Source: Parvicella tangerina
GTDB taxonomy: Bacteria > Bacteroidota > Bacteroidia > Flavobacteriales_D > Parvicellaceae
Assembly: GCF_907165195.1 (NCBI RefSeq)
Contig: NZ_OU015584.1
Coordinates: forward strand, 3,110,978-3,174,977
Length of the DNA: 64,000 nt
Direction of reading: 5' to 3'
Part shown: positions 26,460 to 35,811 of the stretch, piece by piece
Layout: every line of letters starts with the position of its first letter
Numbering within the stretch: the first letter of the stretch is position 1
Made by a program: the position numbers and the translations under genes
The notes under the pieces: model-generated
Database searches by the model: none
Told to the model about the DNA's origin: nothing
Seen by the model: the letters and a program-made list of their open reading frames with translations, nothing else

Positions 26460-27386
26460 TTGAAACTAAAGTCATCCATAACACTTGAACAGGCAGCGGA
26501 GCTTTTGGACTGCAAATATGTAGGAAACCCAGATCATGAAATTACAGGTCTTAATGAGATTCATGTTGTAGAGCCAGGAGATATCGTTTTTGTCGATCAT
26601 CCGAAATACTACAAAAAAGCACTTGAAAGTGCAGCAACCACCATCCTCATAGACAAGGAAGTTGACTGTCCTGAGGGCAAAGGGCTACTTGTGAGCGAGA
26701 CCCCCTTTGATGACTTTAATTTTCTTACTCGTCAGTTTGCACCTTTCCAAAAGTGGGTAGGTGAAAGAGGAAGTCACTTCAAAGCAGGAAAAGACACGAT
26801 TATTCAACCCAACGTTACGATTGGGCATAATGTAACCATTGGCGATCATTGTATCATTCATAGTGGTGCGGTGATTGATGATAACACAATCATCGGTAAT
26901 CATGTGATTGTTCAGAGTAATGTTGTTTTAGGAAGTAAAGCATTTTATTATAAGGCAAAACCTAATGGAAGGGATCGAATGCACACCTGCGGAAGGGTCA
27001 TCCTTCACGATCATGTAGAAATTGGTGCAGGCAGTACAATTGATGCTGGTGTAACTGGTGACACGACTATTGGTGAAGGAACAAAAATCGATAACCTGGT
27101 CCACATAGGACATGATACTGTTGTAGGAAAGAATTGTTTGTTCGCTGCACAAGTGGGTATTGCAGGGTGCGTAATTATTGAGGATAACGTAACCCTCTGG
27201 GGACAAGTAGGCGTGACAAGCGGAATTACCATTGGTGAAGGAGCTGTTGTGTCTGGTTGTGCAGGGGTGAGTAAAAGTCTTGCTCCGAAGAAGCATTATT
27301 TCGGTATTCCTGCGGAAGATGCCAGAGTGAAATATAAAGAACTAGCCGCGATTAGAAACCTTCCGAAGATCATAGAAAACCTATAA
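26460..27386 (+). CDS. LpxD-like UDP-3-O-acyl-glucosamine N-acyltransferase
   Basis: The 308-residue protein has an LpxD N-terminal domain (KSSITLEQAAELLDCKYVGNPDHEITGLNEIHVV...). A left-handed beta helix of hexapeptide repeats follows from about residue 105 to 285 (IIQPNVTIGHNVTIGDHCIIHSGAV). It resembles the second, shorter LpxD paralogue of Bacteroidota more than LpxD itself. The likely role is acyl transfer to a UDP-sugar in lipid A or envelope synthesis. The start is TTG 26460; a TACCTTTA near-box is 14 nt upstream. The phosphatase gene follows after 3 bp. Confidence 0.8.
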   Translation: MKLKSSITLEQAAELLDCKYVGNPDHEITGLNEIHVVEPGDIVFVDHPKYYKKALESAATTILIDKEVDCPEGKGLLVSETPFDDFNFLTRQFAPFQKWVGERGSHFKAGKDTIIQPNVTIGHNVTIGDHCIIHSGAVIDDNTIIGNHVIVQSNVVLGSKAFYYKAKPNGRDRMHTCGRVILHDHVEIGAGSTIDAGVTGDTTIGEGTKIDNLVHIGHDTVVGKNCLFAAQVGIAGCVIIEDNVTLWGQVGVTSGITIGEGAVVSGCAGVSKSLAPKKHYFGIPAEDARVKYKELAAIRNLPKIIENL

Positions 27387-27389
27387 CCA

Positions 27390-28631
27390 TTGACGAATAA
27401 CGTAAATAAGATTCTTGAGAAACTTGAGTTGAAGGAGTTTAAGCTAACCTCTTTGCTTGAGGTTACCCGTGCCATTAACGAGAACTTCTCTACTGATAAA
27501 CTGCTGAATATCTACCAGTATATCCTGCGTGATCAGCTCGGAATATCAAGATTACTTCTCTTTAATCATGATGGCGAAGAATGGAAGTGTATTATTCGAT
27601 TTGGAGCTAAAGGCAAGTCTAAGCAAATCAATGTTGAAAGAGACCTTTCACATATCACAGATATTACAGTTATTGAGAGTTCTTCGCAGGCATCACTGAA
27701 TTCGTTTGATATTGTCATTCCTGTTCACCATAAAAACAAGGCGCTAGCCTATCTTCTTTTAGGGGATTTGAATGAGGATCGACTGCAAATTAGTCCTACG
27801 ATCAAGCACATGCCTTTCATTCAAACGTTAACGAATATTATTATCGTAGCGATCGAAAACAAACGTTTTGCAAAACGAATTATTGAACAGGAGCGTACCA
27901 ACAAAGAGCTCGAACTAGCTAGTGAAATGCAAAAACTGCTTTTCCCAAGAAACTTTCCAAGCAATAATCGACTGGACGTGGCAGCAACCTATGAGTCTAA
28001 GCATCTTGTTGGAGGAGACTACTACGACTTCATGCAACTGAACAATGAAGAGTACGTGATGTGTATTGCGGATGTGAGTGGGAAAGGAATGAGTGCAGCA
28101 CTTGTCATGAGTAATTTTCAAGCCCATCTTAAAGCTATTATTCAATACAACCACAAGAACATGACCATGCAAGAGCTTGTGGAACAACTCAACGAAACGG
28201 TGAATGAGGTTACTCAAGGGGAAAAGTTTATCACTTTCTTTATTGCGTACTACAATTGCACAAAGCGAGTCTTAAAGTACATCAACGCGGGCCATAACTA
28301 CCCTATTCTTACTGATGGGAAGCGAGCAAAATTTTTAAACAAGGGCTGCGTTGGTCTGGGCATGTTTGATGCTATTCCAACGATTGAAATGGAGCAATTG
28401 CAAATTAAGCCCAACGACACGCTAGTTTGTTTTACTGATGGATTGGTAGAACTTGAAAATGAAGAGGGTGAACAATTTGAAAACGATCGCTTGATCGAAC
28501 TCATTCATGAGAATTTTCACTTAAAGATGAAAGATCTAAACTCCCTTATTTTTCATAAGCTAAATGAATACAAAGGCAAAGCTCACTTTCTGGATGACAC
28601 CGCCTTAATGTCCTGCAGGTTCTTCGGGTAA
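27390..28631 (+). CDS. PP2C/SpoIIE family protein phosphatase with N-terminal GAF-like region
   Basis: The 413-residue protein has a GAF-like sensory region (about 20-160) and a helical linker (160-190, ERTNKELELASEMQKLLFP). The SpoIIE/RsbU-type phosphatase domain follows, with GGDYYDF at 208-214, metal-binding Asp228 and GKGM at 231-234 (DVSGKGMSAALV), and CFTDGLVE near the end. It likely dephosphorylates an anti-anti-sigma-like partner; none is encoded nearby. The start is TTG 27390, 3 bp after the LpxD-like stop. The last 27 bp overlap convergent O-antigen ligase. Confidence 0.88.
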   Translation: MTNNVNKILEKLELKEFKLTSLLEVTRAINENFSTDKLLNIYQYILRDQLGISRLLLFNHDGEEWKCIIRFGAKGKSKQINVERDLSHITDITVIESSSQASLNSFDIVIPVHHKNKALAYLLLGDLNEDRLQISPTIKHMPFIQTLTNIIIVAIENKRFAKRIIEQERTNKELELASEMQKLLFPRNFPSNNRLDVAATYESKHLVGGDYYDFMQLNNEEYVMCIADVSGKGMSAALVMSNFQAHLKAIIQYNHKNMTMQELVEQLNETVNEVTQGEKFITFFIAYYNCTKRVLKYINAGHNYPILTDGKRAKFLNKGCVGLGMFDAIPTIEMEQLQIKPNDTLVCFTDGLVELENEEGEQFENDRLIELIHENFHLKMKDLNSLIFHKLNEYKGKAHFLDDTALMSCRFFG

Positions 28632-30065
28632 CTGTTTCAAACCTCTTGAGTGATACACATCAATAGCTACAATAATCGCTACAAACCCCCAGACTGGTAC
28701 GGAAGCTTTATCTGTATCCAGGTAGTTGTTGAGCACCCCATGCGTAAAGTAGGTAACCAGTCCGAGCATCAACATCATTACAATACGTTTCAACTCCTTA
28801 TCTTCCAATCTGATATAAACCATTGAGGAAGTATAAAAAATGGCTACGACTAGCCAAATCATGGAGAACAGTCCTAACACTCCTTGTTCAGCTAATGGAC
28901 CGAGATATTCACTATGCGCATTTCCTCCTGTTCCAAAATTGGTAGAAATGATGGTTTCATCTTCTGGAGCTTGAAATGGAGCATACTGCATAGCATAAGT
29001 ACCCGGGCCAAATCCAAATATTGGTCGAGCTTCGAACATTCTTAGTGCACTATTCCATCTATTAAGTCGTTCGAGGTTTGATGCATCCGAAGAGACATTA
29101 CTCATGGATTGAATTCGTTCTCCAACATCCTGTGTTGTATGTTCTGCATCATTCTTCATCAGCATGTAACTGATCTCTGTCCAGTTAGCTGCAATGATAC
29201 CTCCAACAAACAAACCAACTACAAGTAGATACTTAAATTTTATCTTGAATTTAAACAGCAGATATACTAACCCTGCTCCAACAACACTCAAATAAGCTGC
29301 ACGCGTATAACTGTAAAACAGGGCAACCGTAAAAATAATGAGCATGACTCCAAGTAAAGCACGTGTTTCAAAAGAATACTTTTTGTAGAAAGTGAGTGAG
29401 GCAACCACAGGATAAAACAACGCTATGATCGCTCCGTAGGAAGTGTGATCTTTAAAAAACGGACTCATGATCCAATGCCCTACCTCTTCATCAAAACCGT
29501 GGGCAGCATGCTTGACAACCGTAATGATTAACACCACCGTAAGCGGCAACAAATAACACCACACGAAGGTTAATGCATTACTGATTTTGTGTCTGAACAG
29601 CCATATTGCAAAGAAATAGCAAGGAACTACAAACCACAATTGACTTAGCAAGAATTTAAACGAAACAATTGGATCTGAACTCGTCAATGAAGTAATAAAT
29701 ATCCAAGCAAAGTGGAAATATAGTGCAATACTTATAGGGTGATTAATGATTCGCTTGTCTCGATGACTGTTGTCTTTGATCTGCTTAAAAAAGAAGATCA
29801 GCATAATTATAAACAGGATCGGCTCCGTTGGCAAATACAATCCAACACCACCTGACATTTCTTCTAAGTTCAAAGAGAGAGGTGTGCAAATTACCACGAA
29901 CCAAAACAGTTTATCCAGCGCAAACAAAGCTCCGAAAACCACAAACAATGCTGCTGGCAATAAATTCAAAAAGTAAAAATCCTTTGTAAAAACCAGCATC
30001 ATGTTGAGCGCAATAAAAAGCACTCCCGTGATATAAATCCAGTTTTTCTTTAGGACGGTCAACAT
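28605..30065 (-). CDS. O-antigen ligase family protein (Wzy_C)
   Basis: The 486-residue polytopic protein has about twelve helices and the Wzy_C/O-antigen ligase periplasmic loop. The conserved TGGNAHSEYLGPLAEQGVLGL segment lies at about 385-405. It polymerises or ligates surface polysaccharide. It follows the Wzz-like gene by 3 bp, so the two form a small surface-polysaccharide operon. The 3' end overlaps the convergent phosphatase gene by 27 bp. Confidence 0.88.
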   Translation of the reverse strand: MLTVLKKNWIYITGVLFIALNMMLVFTKDFYFLNLLPAALFVVFGALFALDKLFWFVVICTPLSLNLEEMSGGVGLYLPTEPILFIIMLIFFFKQIKDNSHRDKRIINHPISIALYFHFAWIFITSLTSSDPIVSFKFLLSQLWFVVPCYFFAIWLFRHKISNALTFVWCYLLPLTVVLIITVVKHAAHGFDEEVGHWIMSPFFKDHTSYGAIIALFYPVVASLTFYKKYSFETRALLGVMLIIFTVALFYSYTRAAYLSVVGAGLVYLLFKFKIKFKYLLVVGLFVGGIIAANWTEISYMLMKNDAEHTTQDVGERIQSMSNVSSDASNLERLNRWNSALRMFEARPIFGFGPGTYAMQYAPFQAPEDETIISTNFGTGGNAHSEYLGPLAEQGVLGLFSMIWLVVAIFYTSSMVYIRLEDKELKRIVMMLMLGLVTYFTHGVLNNYLDTDKASVPVWGFVAIIVAIDVYHSRGLKQLPEEPAGH

Positions 30066-30068
30066 GAA

Positions 30069-31064
30069 TTATTTTTTAGACCGAGCTTGCAGCTCCTTGG
30101 CTTTCTCCCAAAAAAGTAACAGTACGATAGCCAAAAACACCGTTGAAAAAGTCGAAACTACAACAATTAACCATCGCACTGGGTAGGCTTTTCGAACAGG
30201 TAATGAAGCGGGTTCAATGGTAAACTTATGAGACGGAGATTCAAACGCGTTAGTCTCTGCCTGTTCATAAACAGAAGACATTGTAGCGATACGATCCTCC
30301 AGGAAGTCGAGCGTAATTTCATAAGACTTCAATTCACTCCCGTATAGCTCGGTCATCTCCAACTTTTTCTTGGTAGCTTCTTTATCCTCTTGTGTTTTTG
30401 CATTAATTAATTGGGTTACCAAACCTTCATAGCCGTCCATGGTAACAACTCCTAGCTGGGTTAATTTCGCCATAGTATCTTTCACTGCCTGACGCTCAGC
30501 AAATAATTTTTCCAGCTTAGCTTTTTTAATTTCAAAATCGATCAATGCCTTTTCATGAATGATTGCATTTCTTGCACTATCGTAGAGCTCAGAAATATAG
30601 GCTGCTATGTACATTGCAGTATCAGGACTTCTATCGAGTACGTTGATCATTACCGCTCCCTTGTTATTTCGATCGAAACTGATGAAGTCTTTGTATGATT
30701 CATTAAGGTAATACAGTTTTAGTTCTGAAGAAGTATCAATCTCATAGTGCGTCATCAGATCAAATTTGGATACAACCTTTTCTCTGATATATGAAGATTC
30801 CAAAATTTGAAGCATTTGCTCTGTTGCATCTTTTTCTCCAAAAGCAGTAGGGTCTTGCTCATTCGTCAACTGATCACTATAAATAATAGAACTGGACATC
30901 GTAGGATATAACACAACTGTAGACTTAAACTTTTCTTCCATCAATAACGACACGATAGAAGAGATGACTGCAGCGGCTAATCCAAGTGAAATAAAGATCA
31001 CCTTATACTTCCATAAGAAGTCTAAGATATCATTTGCGGTAAACGCATCTTTTTGGTTTTCCAT
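30069..31064 (-). CDS. Wzz/chain-length determinant family protein
   Basis: The 331-residue protein has the Wzz topology: membrane helices at about 32-50 and 300-322 bracketing a large periplasmic region, with coiled coil around residues 160-240. The sequence FLWKYKVIFISLG...EEKFKSTVVLYP is typical of the N-terminal Wzz domain. It lacks the C-terminal tyrosine kinase of Wzc. It likely sets polysaccharide chain length for the ligase or polymerase downstream. A -7 box is at 31085-31092. Confidence 0.85.
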   Translation of the reverse strand: MENQKDAFTANDILDFLWKYKVIFISLGLAAAVISSIVSLLMEEKFKSTVVLYPTMSSSIIYSDQLTNEQDPTAFGEKDATEQMLQILESSYIREKVVSKFDLMTHYEIDTSSELKLYYLNESYKDFISFDRNNKGAVMINVLDRSPDTAMYIAAYISELYDSARNAIIHEKALIDFEIKKAKLEKLFAERQAVKDTMAKLTQLGVVTMDGYEGLVTQLINAKTQEDKEATKKKLEMTELYGSELKSYEITLDFLEDRIATMSSVYEQAETNAFESPSHKFTIEPASLPVRKAYPVRWLIVVVSTFSTVFLAIVLLLFWEKAKELQARSKK

Positions 31065-31084
31065 AGGTTCGGTTTTCAGGTGGG

Positions 31085-31092
31085 CAAAAGTA
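31085..31092 (-). promoter_or_regulatory. -7 promoter box of the Wzz-ligase operon
   Basis: TACTTTTG on the minus strand, 20 nt before the ATG at 31064. Confidence 0.55.
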
Positions 31093-31202
31093 GGTATTCA
31101 AATTTAAAATTTGAAAATGTAGCAATGTTTTCAATTGAACAATGATCCCATTACATCTCTACCTTTTCTTTTTACGAGTATGTAAACTGATAATTGGGGA
31201 GT

Positions 31203-31838
31203 TTATTGTTTTCCATAAGAGTGTAACTTTTGAACTCCAACTGAAATGGCAAAGTATCTATCGAACAAAATTACAGGCGCATTTCCTATATCGCGAAAAC
31301 CATAATGACACCCAGTCTTCAAAACCAATTCAAACCTCTTTAATGGAATTGTATACCCCAAGTTAAATTTAGAACCAAAATCCAAAGATTTAGTTGAAAA
31401 TTCTTTGGGATTTTTGTTTCCATTTGTTGTAAAGCTCGATTTCAAATAAACACCACAAAACACCCCTGCTTCAAAAAAGAAATTCCTTTTGTTTCCAAAC
31501 TTAACTCTACTTGAAAAAAAGGAATTTAACCGGTGTATAGAAATATCTACATTCGAATAACTTTGAAAATGATTAAGTATTATACCATTACGTAACTGTC
31601 TAGACAAGTCATACGAAACTCCTACAGTTAAATCAAAGAGGTCATTGAGCTCGATGTATCTTGCTAAATTTACTCCCATTCCTGCACCAAAAGGATTCAA
31701 AGTTGAAGAGTAAACCCATTTATTTGTAGTGAGAGAGAACTCATTGAAGAAAAAATCATGTGTTCTATCTTTCTGTTGAGAGAACGTACTTTCATTAAAA
31801 AAGAGAATTAAAACTAATATGAAAAATTTCGTTCTCAT
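31203..31838 (-). CDS. Outer-membrane beta-barrel-like protein
   Basis: The 211-residue protein has a signal peptide (RTKFFILVLILFFNESTFSQ, start ATG 31838). The mature part is rich in alternating hydrophobic and aromatic strands (LFDLTVGVSYDLSR, FFFEAGVFCGVYLKSSFTT, FNLGYTIPLKRFELVLKTG) ending VGVQKLHSYGKQ, as in small outer-membrane barrels. No specific family was assigned. A 138-bp gap separates it from the Wzz-like gene downstream, so it may be transcribed separately. Confidence 0.6.
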   Translation of the reverse strand: MRTKFFILVLILFFNESTFSQQKDRTHDFFFNEFSLTTNKWVYSSTLNPFGAGMGVNLARYIELNDLFDLTVGVSYDLSRQLRNGIILNHFQSYSNVDISIHRLNSFFSSRVKFGNKRNFFFEAGVFCGVYLKSSFTTNGNKNPKEFSTKSLDFGSKFNLGYTIPLKRFELVLKTGCHYGFRDIGNAPVILFDRYFAISVGVQKLHSYGKQ

Positions 31839-31925
31839 GGCTTTGCAATTTACGTATAATTGATGATTCACCAACTCAAACAACCAACTCACTAAGTCTA
31901 ACTTTTAATGACAGTTAAACTGACC

Positions 31926-31933
31926 TAGGTTTG
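31926..31933 (+). promoter_or_regulatory. -7 promoter box of the MuiA-family gene
   Basis: TAGGTTTG matches TAnnTTTG, 24 nt before the ATG at 31958. Confidence 0.55.
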
Positions 31934-31957
31934 CTGCAATATTATAAAATTGAAATC

Positions 31958-33697
31958 ATGAAGAAACAAATTATCCTGTTGGGCTTAATGATCACAGCAT
32001 CGTTTCCAACTCTTGCAAACACCATCTCATCAAGAATTTCATCTGTCACCGTTTACCTCAACGGTGCCCAAGTCTATCGAAAAGCCAAAACATCGTTAAG
32101 TAAAGGAACCAATGAGATCATTATTGACGATGTTTCTCCCTACTTGAACACCAAAAGCATTCAGGCTAGTACGTCTGGGTCTCCATTGATCCTCAATGTT
32201 AAGCACCACATAGAATACAACGACCCGGTATCTGTATCAGAACCATTACCTGAGAAAATCCAGAGCAAGATTGACTTACTGGAGGATTCACTATTCTATC
32301 AAAATCTTCAGCTGCAAAAAATCAGAAATCAAATTTCCAATCTCGATCAGGAAAAAAGAATCATTACCAATAACAAGACTATTCGAGGTGAGGGAAAATC
32401 TGATTCTTTAGCCATATTTATGCAGGCCGTGGAATTCTACCATGAGAAGCTCAACGTCATTGAAAATCAGTTGTTGGAGCTCCAAATCACCGAACATGGA
32501 TTAACACAGAAAGTGAGTAGTACCAACCGAGAATTAAGTGAATTGAGAAATTACAGTGCTCATCAAAAAGTTCAACCCCAAGTAAAGCCTCAAGTTCATC
32601 AGATCATACTTACTGTACACAGTGATTACGATACAGAAGCCGAATTCTTTGTAAACTATTTAGTCAACCGAGCGGGTTGGATCCCATCATACGACCTTAG
32701 AGCAACAGGAGCCGAAGACCCAGTAAACTTAACCTACAAAGCTAGTATCTACCAGAAAACAGGAGAAGATTGGGACAATGTTAAACTAACGCTTTCCACT
32801 TTTAATCAGTCATGCAGCTTTACAGTACCCACATTGGCTATGTGGGAGATTCAAAACAAAACAGAACTAAAATACAACCAAAATCAACGCAACATGCTAG
32901 GCTATGAATCTACTGACACAACTATGGTGATTCAACAGCAGAGCTTTTACTCCAACACACTCATTCCTACCAATAATGCAACTGCTGCTTTCACCGAGTT
33001 TAATGGCGCTATTGCTTCAAATGGATTCACTATTGGAACCCAGCAAGATCAGTTTATCCTACCTAAAAGCTTGGCTGGAAGTATGGATAAAACTCTTTCA
33101 AATGTAGAGTTCACTATCAAGAATAGGTACTCTATCAAAGCAGATGGAAAAGAGACCATGATGGTGGTTAGTAACGTGGATATGAAATCACACTTTAACT
33201 ATATCTCGGTTCCAAAACTAGATACGGATGCCTTCTTGTTAGCCAACTTGACCGATTGGCGGAAATATAATCTTCTTCCTGCAAAAGCGAACATTTACTT
33301 TAACAACTCTTTTGTTGGAGAAACCGATATACAACCGTCTCAAATGAGTGACACCTTAGCTTTGGCTGTTGGACGAGAAAGAGGTTTTGAAATCACACGT
33401 AAAAAGATAGAAGACGAAGCTCAAGAAAAAACGATTAGCTCAAATATAAAGCGCGAAATCACGATCGAATTGGCGGTGAAAAACACCACAGGAGAAACTG
33501 CTGAGATCGAGTTGAAAGATCAAATCCCAGTCTCAAAAACAGACGATATCAAAGTGAAGCAACTCAACCTGAATGGTGCTCGCTTGAACGAAAAAACTGG
33601 GATTCTATCCTGGAAACTCGAACTTGCTCCAAATGAAGGTAAAATTATCGAATTCAGCTACGAGATTGTTCACGACAAGGATATTGAAGTGATATAG
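31958..33697 (+). CDS. Mucoidy inhibitor MuiA family protein (DUF4139/DUF4140)
   Basis: The 579-residue secreted protein has a signal peptide (KKQIILLGLMITASFPTLANT) and an N-terminal DUF4140 region (SSVTVYLNGAQVYRKAKTSLSKGTNEI). A coiled-coil segment (about 95-200, KIQSKIDLLEDSLFYQNLQLQKI) follows, then the C-terminal DUF4139 beta domain with AGWIPSYDLRATG and the end ELAPNEGKIIEFSYEI. MuiA-like proteins are of unclear function; some link to exopolysaccharide. I start at ATG 31958 (MKKQII). Confidence 0.85.
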   Translation: MKKQIILLGLMITASFPTLANTISSRISSVTVYLNGAQVYRKAKTSLSKGTNEIIIDDVSPYLNTKSIQASTSGSPLILNVKHHIEYNDPVSVSEPLPEKIQSKIDLLEDSLFYQNLQLQKIRNQISNLDQEKRIITNNKTIRGEGKSDSLAIFMQAVEFYHEKLNVIENQLLELQITEHGLTQKVSSTNRELSELRNYSAHQKVQPQVKPQVHQIILTVHSDYDTEAEFFVNYLVNRAGWIPSYDLRATGAEDPVNLTYKASIYQKTGEDWDNVKLTLSTFNQSCSFTVPTLAMWEIQNKTELKYNQNQRNMLGYESTDTTMVIQQQSFYSNTLIPTNNATAAFTEFNGAIASNGFTIGTQQDQFILPKSLAGSMDKTLSNVEFTIKNRYSIKADGKETMMVVSNVDMKSHFNYISVPKLDTDAFLLANLTDWRKYNLLPAKANIYFNNSFVGETDIQPSQMSDTLALAVGRERGFEITRKKIEDEAQEKTISSNIKREITIELAVKNTTGETAEIELKDQIPVSKTDDIKVKQLNLNGARLNEKTGILSWKLELAPNEGKIIEFSYEIVHDKDIEVI

Positions 33698-33740
33698 CTC
33701 ATTAGGTTGAAATCTGGAAACTAACTTTTGTGTTCATGAC

Positions 33741-33838
33741 AAGGAGATGCTTCTGACCGTTTTCCTAACGTAAGACTTGTTCAGTATGACCAGCCAGAAT
33801 TAACCCATGTCATGCTGAGTGAAACGAAGCATCTCCTT
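33741..33838. repeat. REP-like intergenic inverted repeat (GAAGCATCTCC family)
   Basis: AAGGAGATGCTTC at 33741-33753 and its exact reverse complement at 33826-33838 form 13-bp arms. The right arm reads TGTCATGCTGAGTGAAACG then GAAGCATCTCC, a form of the short palindromic intergenic repeat common in Bacteroidota. The arms are 72 bp apart. No ORF is between them. It lies between the MuiA and secreted-protein genes and may act in mRNA end formation. Confidence 0.75.
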
Positions 33839-33927
33839 CTAAATGGATACGAATCCTAATTCAGCAATGAGGTTCCTCATCATAAGAATTAACCTGCCAA
33901 GCCAATTCGGGAAAAACAGAATTTAAA

Positions 33928-34458
33928 ATGAGAAAATCACTTTTCATCGCCCTACTACTTAGCTCCTCTTGCTCTTTCGCACAAATAGGGTTGAACGCTC
34001 TTCATGCCAACCCATTTACTCGAAACAAGCTTGACACCTCTGAACTTCACTGTGGAAGAAATTGGATGATGAGCGAACAGCGGATGGACAGTCTGATCAT
34101 AGAAATTCAAAAATGGGAAGACTCATTGTCAAAAATGCAAATCACAGCAACCACAATCAATCTCGATCATTACGTATTACTCTACGCCACAGACTATACC
34201 TACAGAATAGAATTTAATGGAGAAGTCTCGGAACAATTGTGTGTCACTGACTCTCTTATGGGAAGACCCTTCGACTATAGCATGATTCATCTGAGTGAGA
34301 TTACTCCCAACAACATGGATACCTTTGAAAGAGGTGCGTATCTAACCATTTCTAACACCCACTACTACTTGGGAAACTGCGAGTTATGGAATACCCAAAA
34401 ATTCTACTTAATCAGAGAGGATCTTTTTTCAGAGATTTATACCTCAAAAGGAAAATAA
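33928..34458 (+). CDS. Secreted protein of unknown function
   Basis: The 176-residue protein has a signal peptide (RKSLFIALLLSSSCSFAQ). The mature region shows no family I recognise; it has two likely helices (MMSEQRMDSLIIEIQKWEDSLSKM) then beta-rich segments and several Cys (C42, C125 and C149 approximately). Its stop lies 1 bp from the convergent MscS gene. It could be misassigned in its start, but the signal peptide supports ATG 33928. Confidence 0.55.
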   Translation: MRKSLFIALLLSSSCSFAQIGLNALHANPFTRNKLDTSELHCGRNWMMSEQRMDSLIIEIQKWEDSLSKMQITATTINLDHYVLLYATDYTYRIEFNGEVSEQLCVTDSLMGRPFDYSMIHLSEITPNNMDTFERGAYLTISNTHYYLGNCELWNTQKFYLIREDLFSEIYTSKGK

Positions 34459-35697
34459 CTACTTCTCGATTCTTACAGCATCCGAACTAAACTCAAAAAG
34501 CTCCAGATCAAATTGTGCCGTTGCTGCCATGAGATGATCAAAGATATCCGACATGATATATTCGTAGTTTTCCCACACCTTGTCCTTACTCCAACAATAG
34601 ATTTCTAATGGCAGTCCTTGTGGAGTCGGTTCTAAGTACCGCACCATAGTGATCATTTCGTGATTTAATGCAGGATTACCCCTTAAATATTCTAACGCAT
34701 ACTTTCTGAAAACTCCAAGATTGGTTAGATTTCTTCCATTGATAAGGTTAGATTTGTCAACACCTCTCTTTTCATTATCCGTCTGGATATCAGCACTTCT
34801 TTTAATCAAATAATCCGTAATTAGTTGAATTTCTTTTAATCGCTCCACATCCTCATCTTTTAAGAACTTCACACTCTTCTGCTTCAACCAGATCACCCGT
34901 TTAATCCTTCTACCTCCTGATTCAATCATCCCTCTCCAATTCTGAAAAGAGTCTGAGATCAACGCATAAGTGGGGATTGTTGTGATGGTGTTATCCCAGT
35001 TCCTCACCTTAACTGATGCTAAGCTGATCTCCATAACATCACCATCTGCGCCATAAGATTTAAAGGTAATCCAATCTCCTATTCTAACCATGTCATTTGC
35101 TGCGACCTGAATACTAGCCACAAACCCTAAAATGGTATCCTTGAAAACCAACAACACAATAGCTGAAGCGGCTCCTAAAGTCGTAAAGAAATGCCAAAAG
35201 TTGATCTCCGTAATGATCGCCAACATGGAGAATATCCCCAGCGCCCAAGCAAAGATCATAAAGACTTGAGTAAAGCTATCAATCGGTTTATCTTTAAAAC
35301 GAGGTTTCGTTTTTAAATAGTCTTCAACTGTATTAAAAGTTCTTCTGATAATGGTAAGTGTGAGGTAAACACTTGCCAGCATCAAAACCTTCGTTACTAC
35401 CTTTTCTCCTTTGGGAAATCCTTGATAAATAAAAGTAACTGCATCAAAAGCGATCAACAATGGTGGTATAAATGCTAATCTTAAGGGAACTCTATGGTTG
35501 ACCAAGAAGTCATCAAACTTTGTTTTAGTTCTATCCGCAAGTTTATGAAACACGAATATGATTATTTTACGGATTACCCAATGAACTGCCCAACACAAAC
35601 CAAACAGCAAAATGGTAAAAACCGTAACATCAAGATAGGCAGACCATTTATCTCCTAGTCCCATATCTAAAAACAGATCCCTAAAAAAGTGTTTCAT
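34459..35697 (-). CDS. MscS family mechanosensitive ion channel (YbdG-like)
   Basis: The 412-residue protein has five predicted helices and then the MscS pore and beta domains: TTLGAASAIVLLVFKDTILGFVASIQVAANDMVRIGDWITF is the pore and hinge helix. The C-terminal domain is larger than in MscS (about 190 residues after the pore), as in YbdG-type channels. It would release solutes on hypo-osmotic shock. It is divergent from pepD. Confidence 0.9.
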   Translation of the reverse strand: MKHFFRDLFLDMGLGDKWSAYLDVTVFTILLFGLCWAVHWVIRKIIIFVFHKLADRTKTKFDDFLVNHRVPLRLAFIPPLLIAFDAVTFIYQGFPKGEKVVTKVLMLASVYLTLTIIRRTFNTVEDYLKTKPRFKDKPIDSFTQVFMIFAWALGIFSMLAIITEINFWHFFTTLGAASAIVLLVFKDTILGFVASIQVAANDMVRIGDWITFKSYGADGDVMEISLASVKVRNWDNTITTIPTYALISDSFQNWRGMIESGGRRIKRVIWLKQKSVKFLKDEDVERLKEIQLITDYLIKRSADIQTDNEKRGVDKSNLINGRNLTNLGVFRKYALEYLRGNPALNHEMITMVRYLEPTPQGLPLEIYCWSKDKVWENYEYIMSDIFDHLMAATAQFDLELFEFSSDAVRIEK

Positions 35698-35715
35698 AGC
35701 ATTTTTGGTTTACCA

Positions 35716-35723
35716 CAAAGTTA
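35716..35723 (-). promoter_or_regulatory. -7 promoter box of the MscS gene
   Basis: TAACTTTG on the minus strand, 18 nt before the ATG at 35697. Confidence 0.55.
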
Positions 35724-35755
35724 TGATAAGAAAAATGCAATTCATACCAAATCAC

Positions 35756-35786
35756 TTGTTAATATTCACACCAACCAATACCTTTG
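35756..35786 (+). promoter_or_regulatory. Promoter of pepD
   Basis: TTG at 35756-35758 and TACCTTTG at 35779-35786 with a 20-nt spacer match both promoter elements. The ATG is 25 nt downstream, preceded by an A-rich leader. Confidence 0.65.
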
Positions 35787-35811
35787 AGTCCTCAATAAAA
35801 AAACAAAGAAT

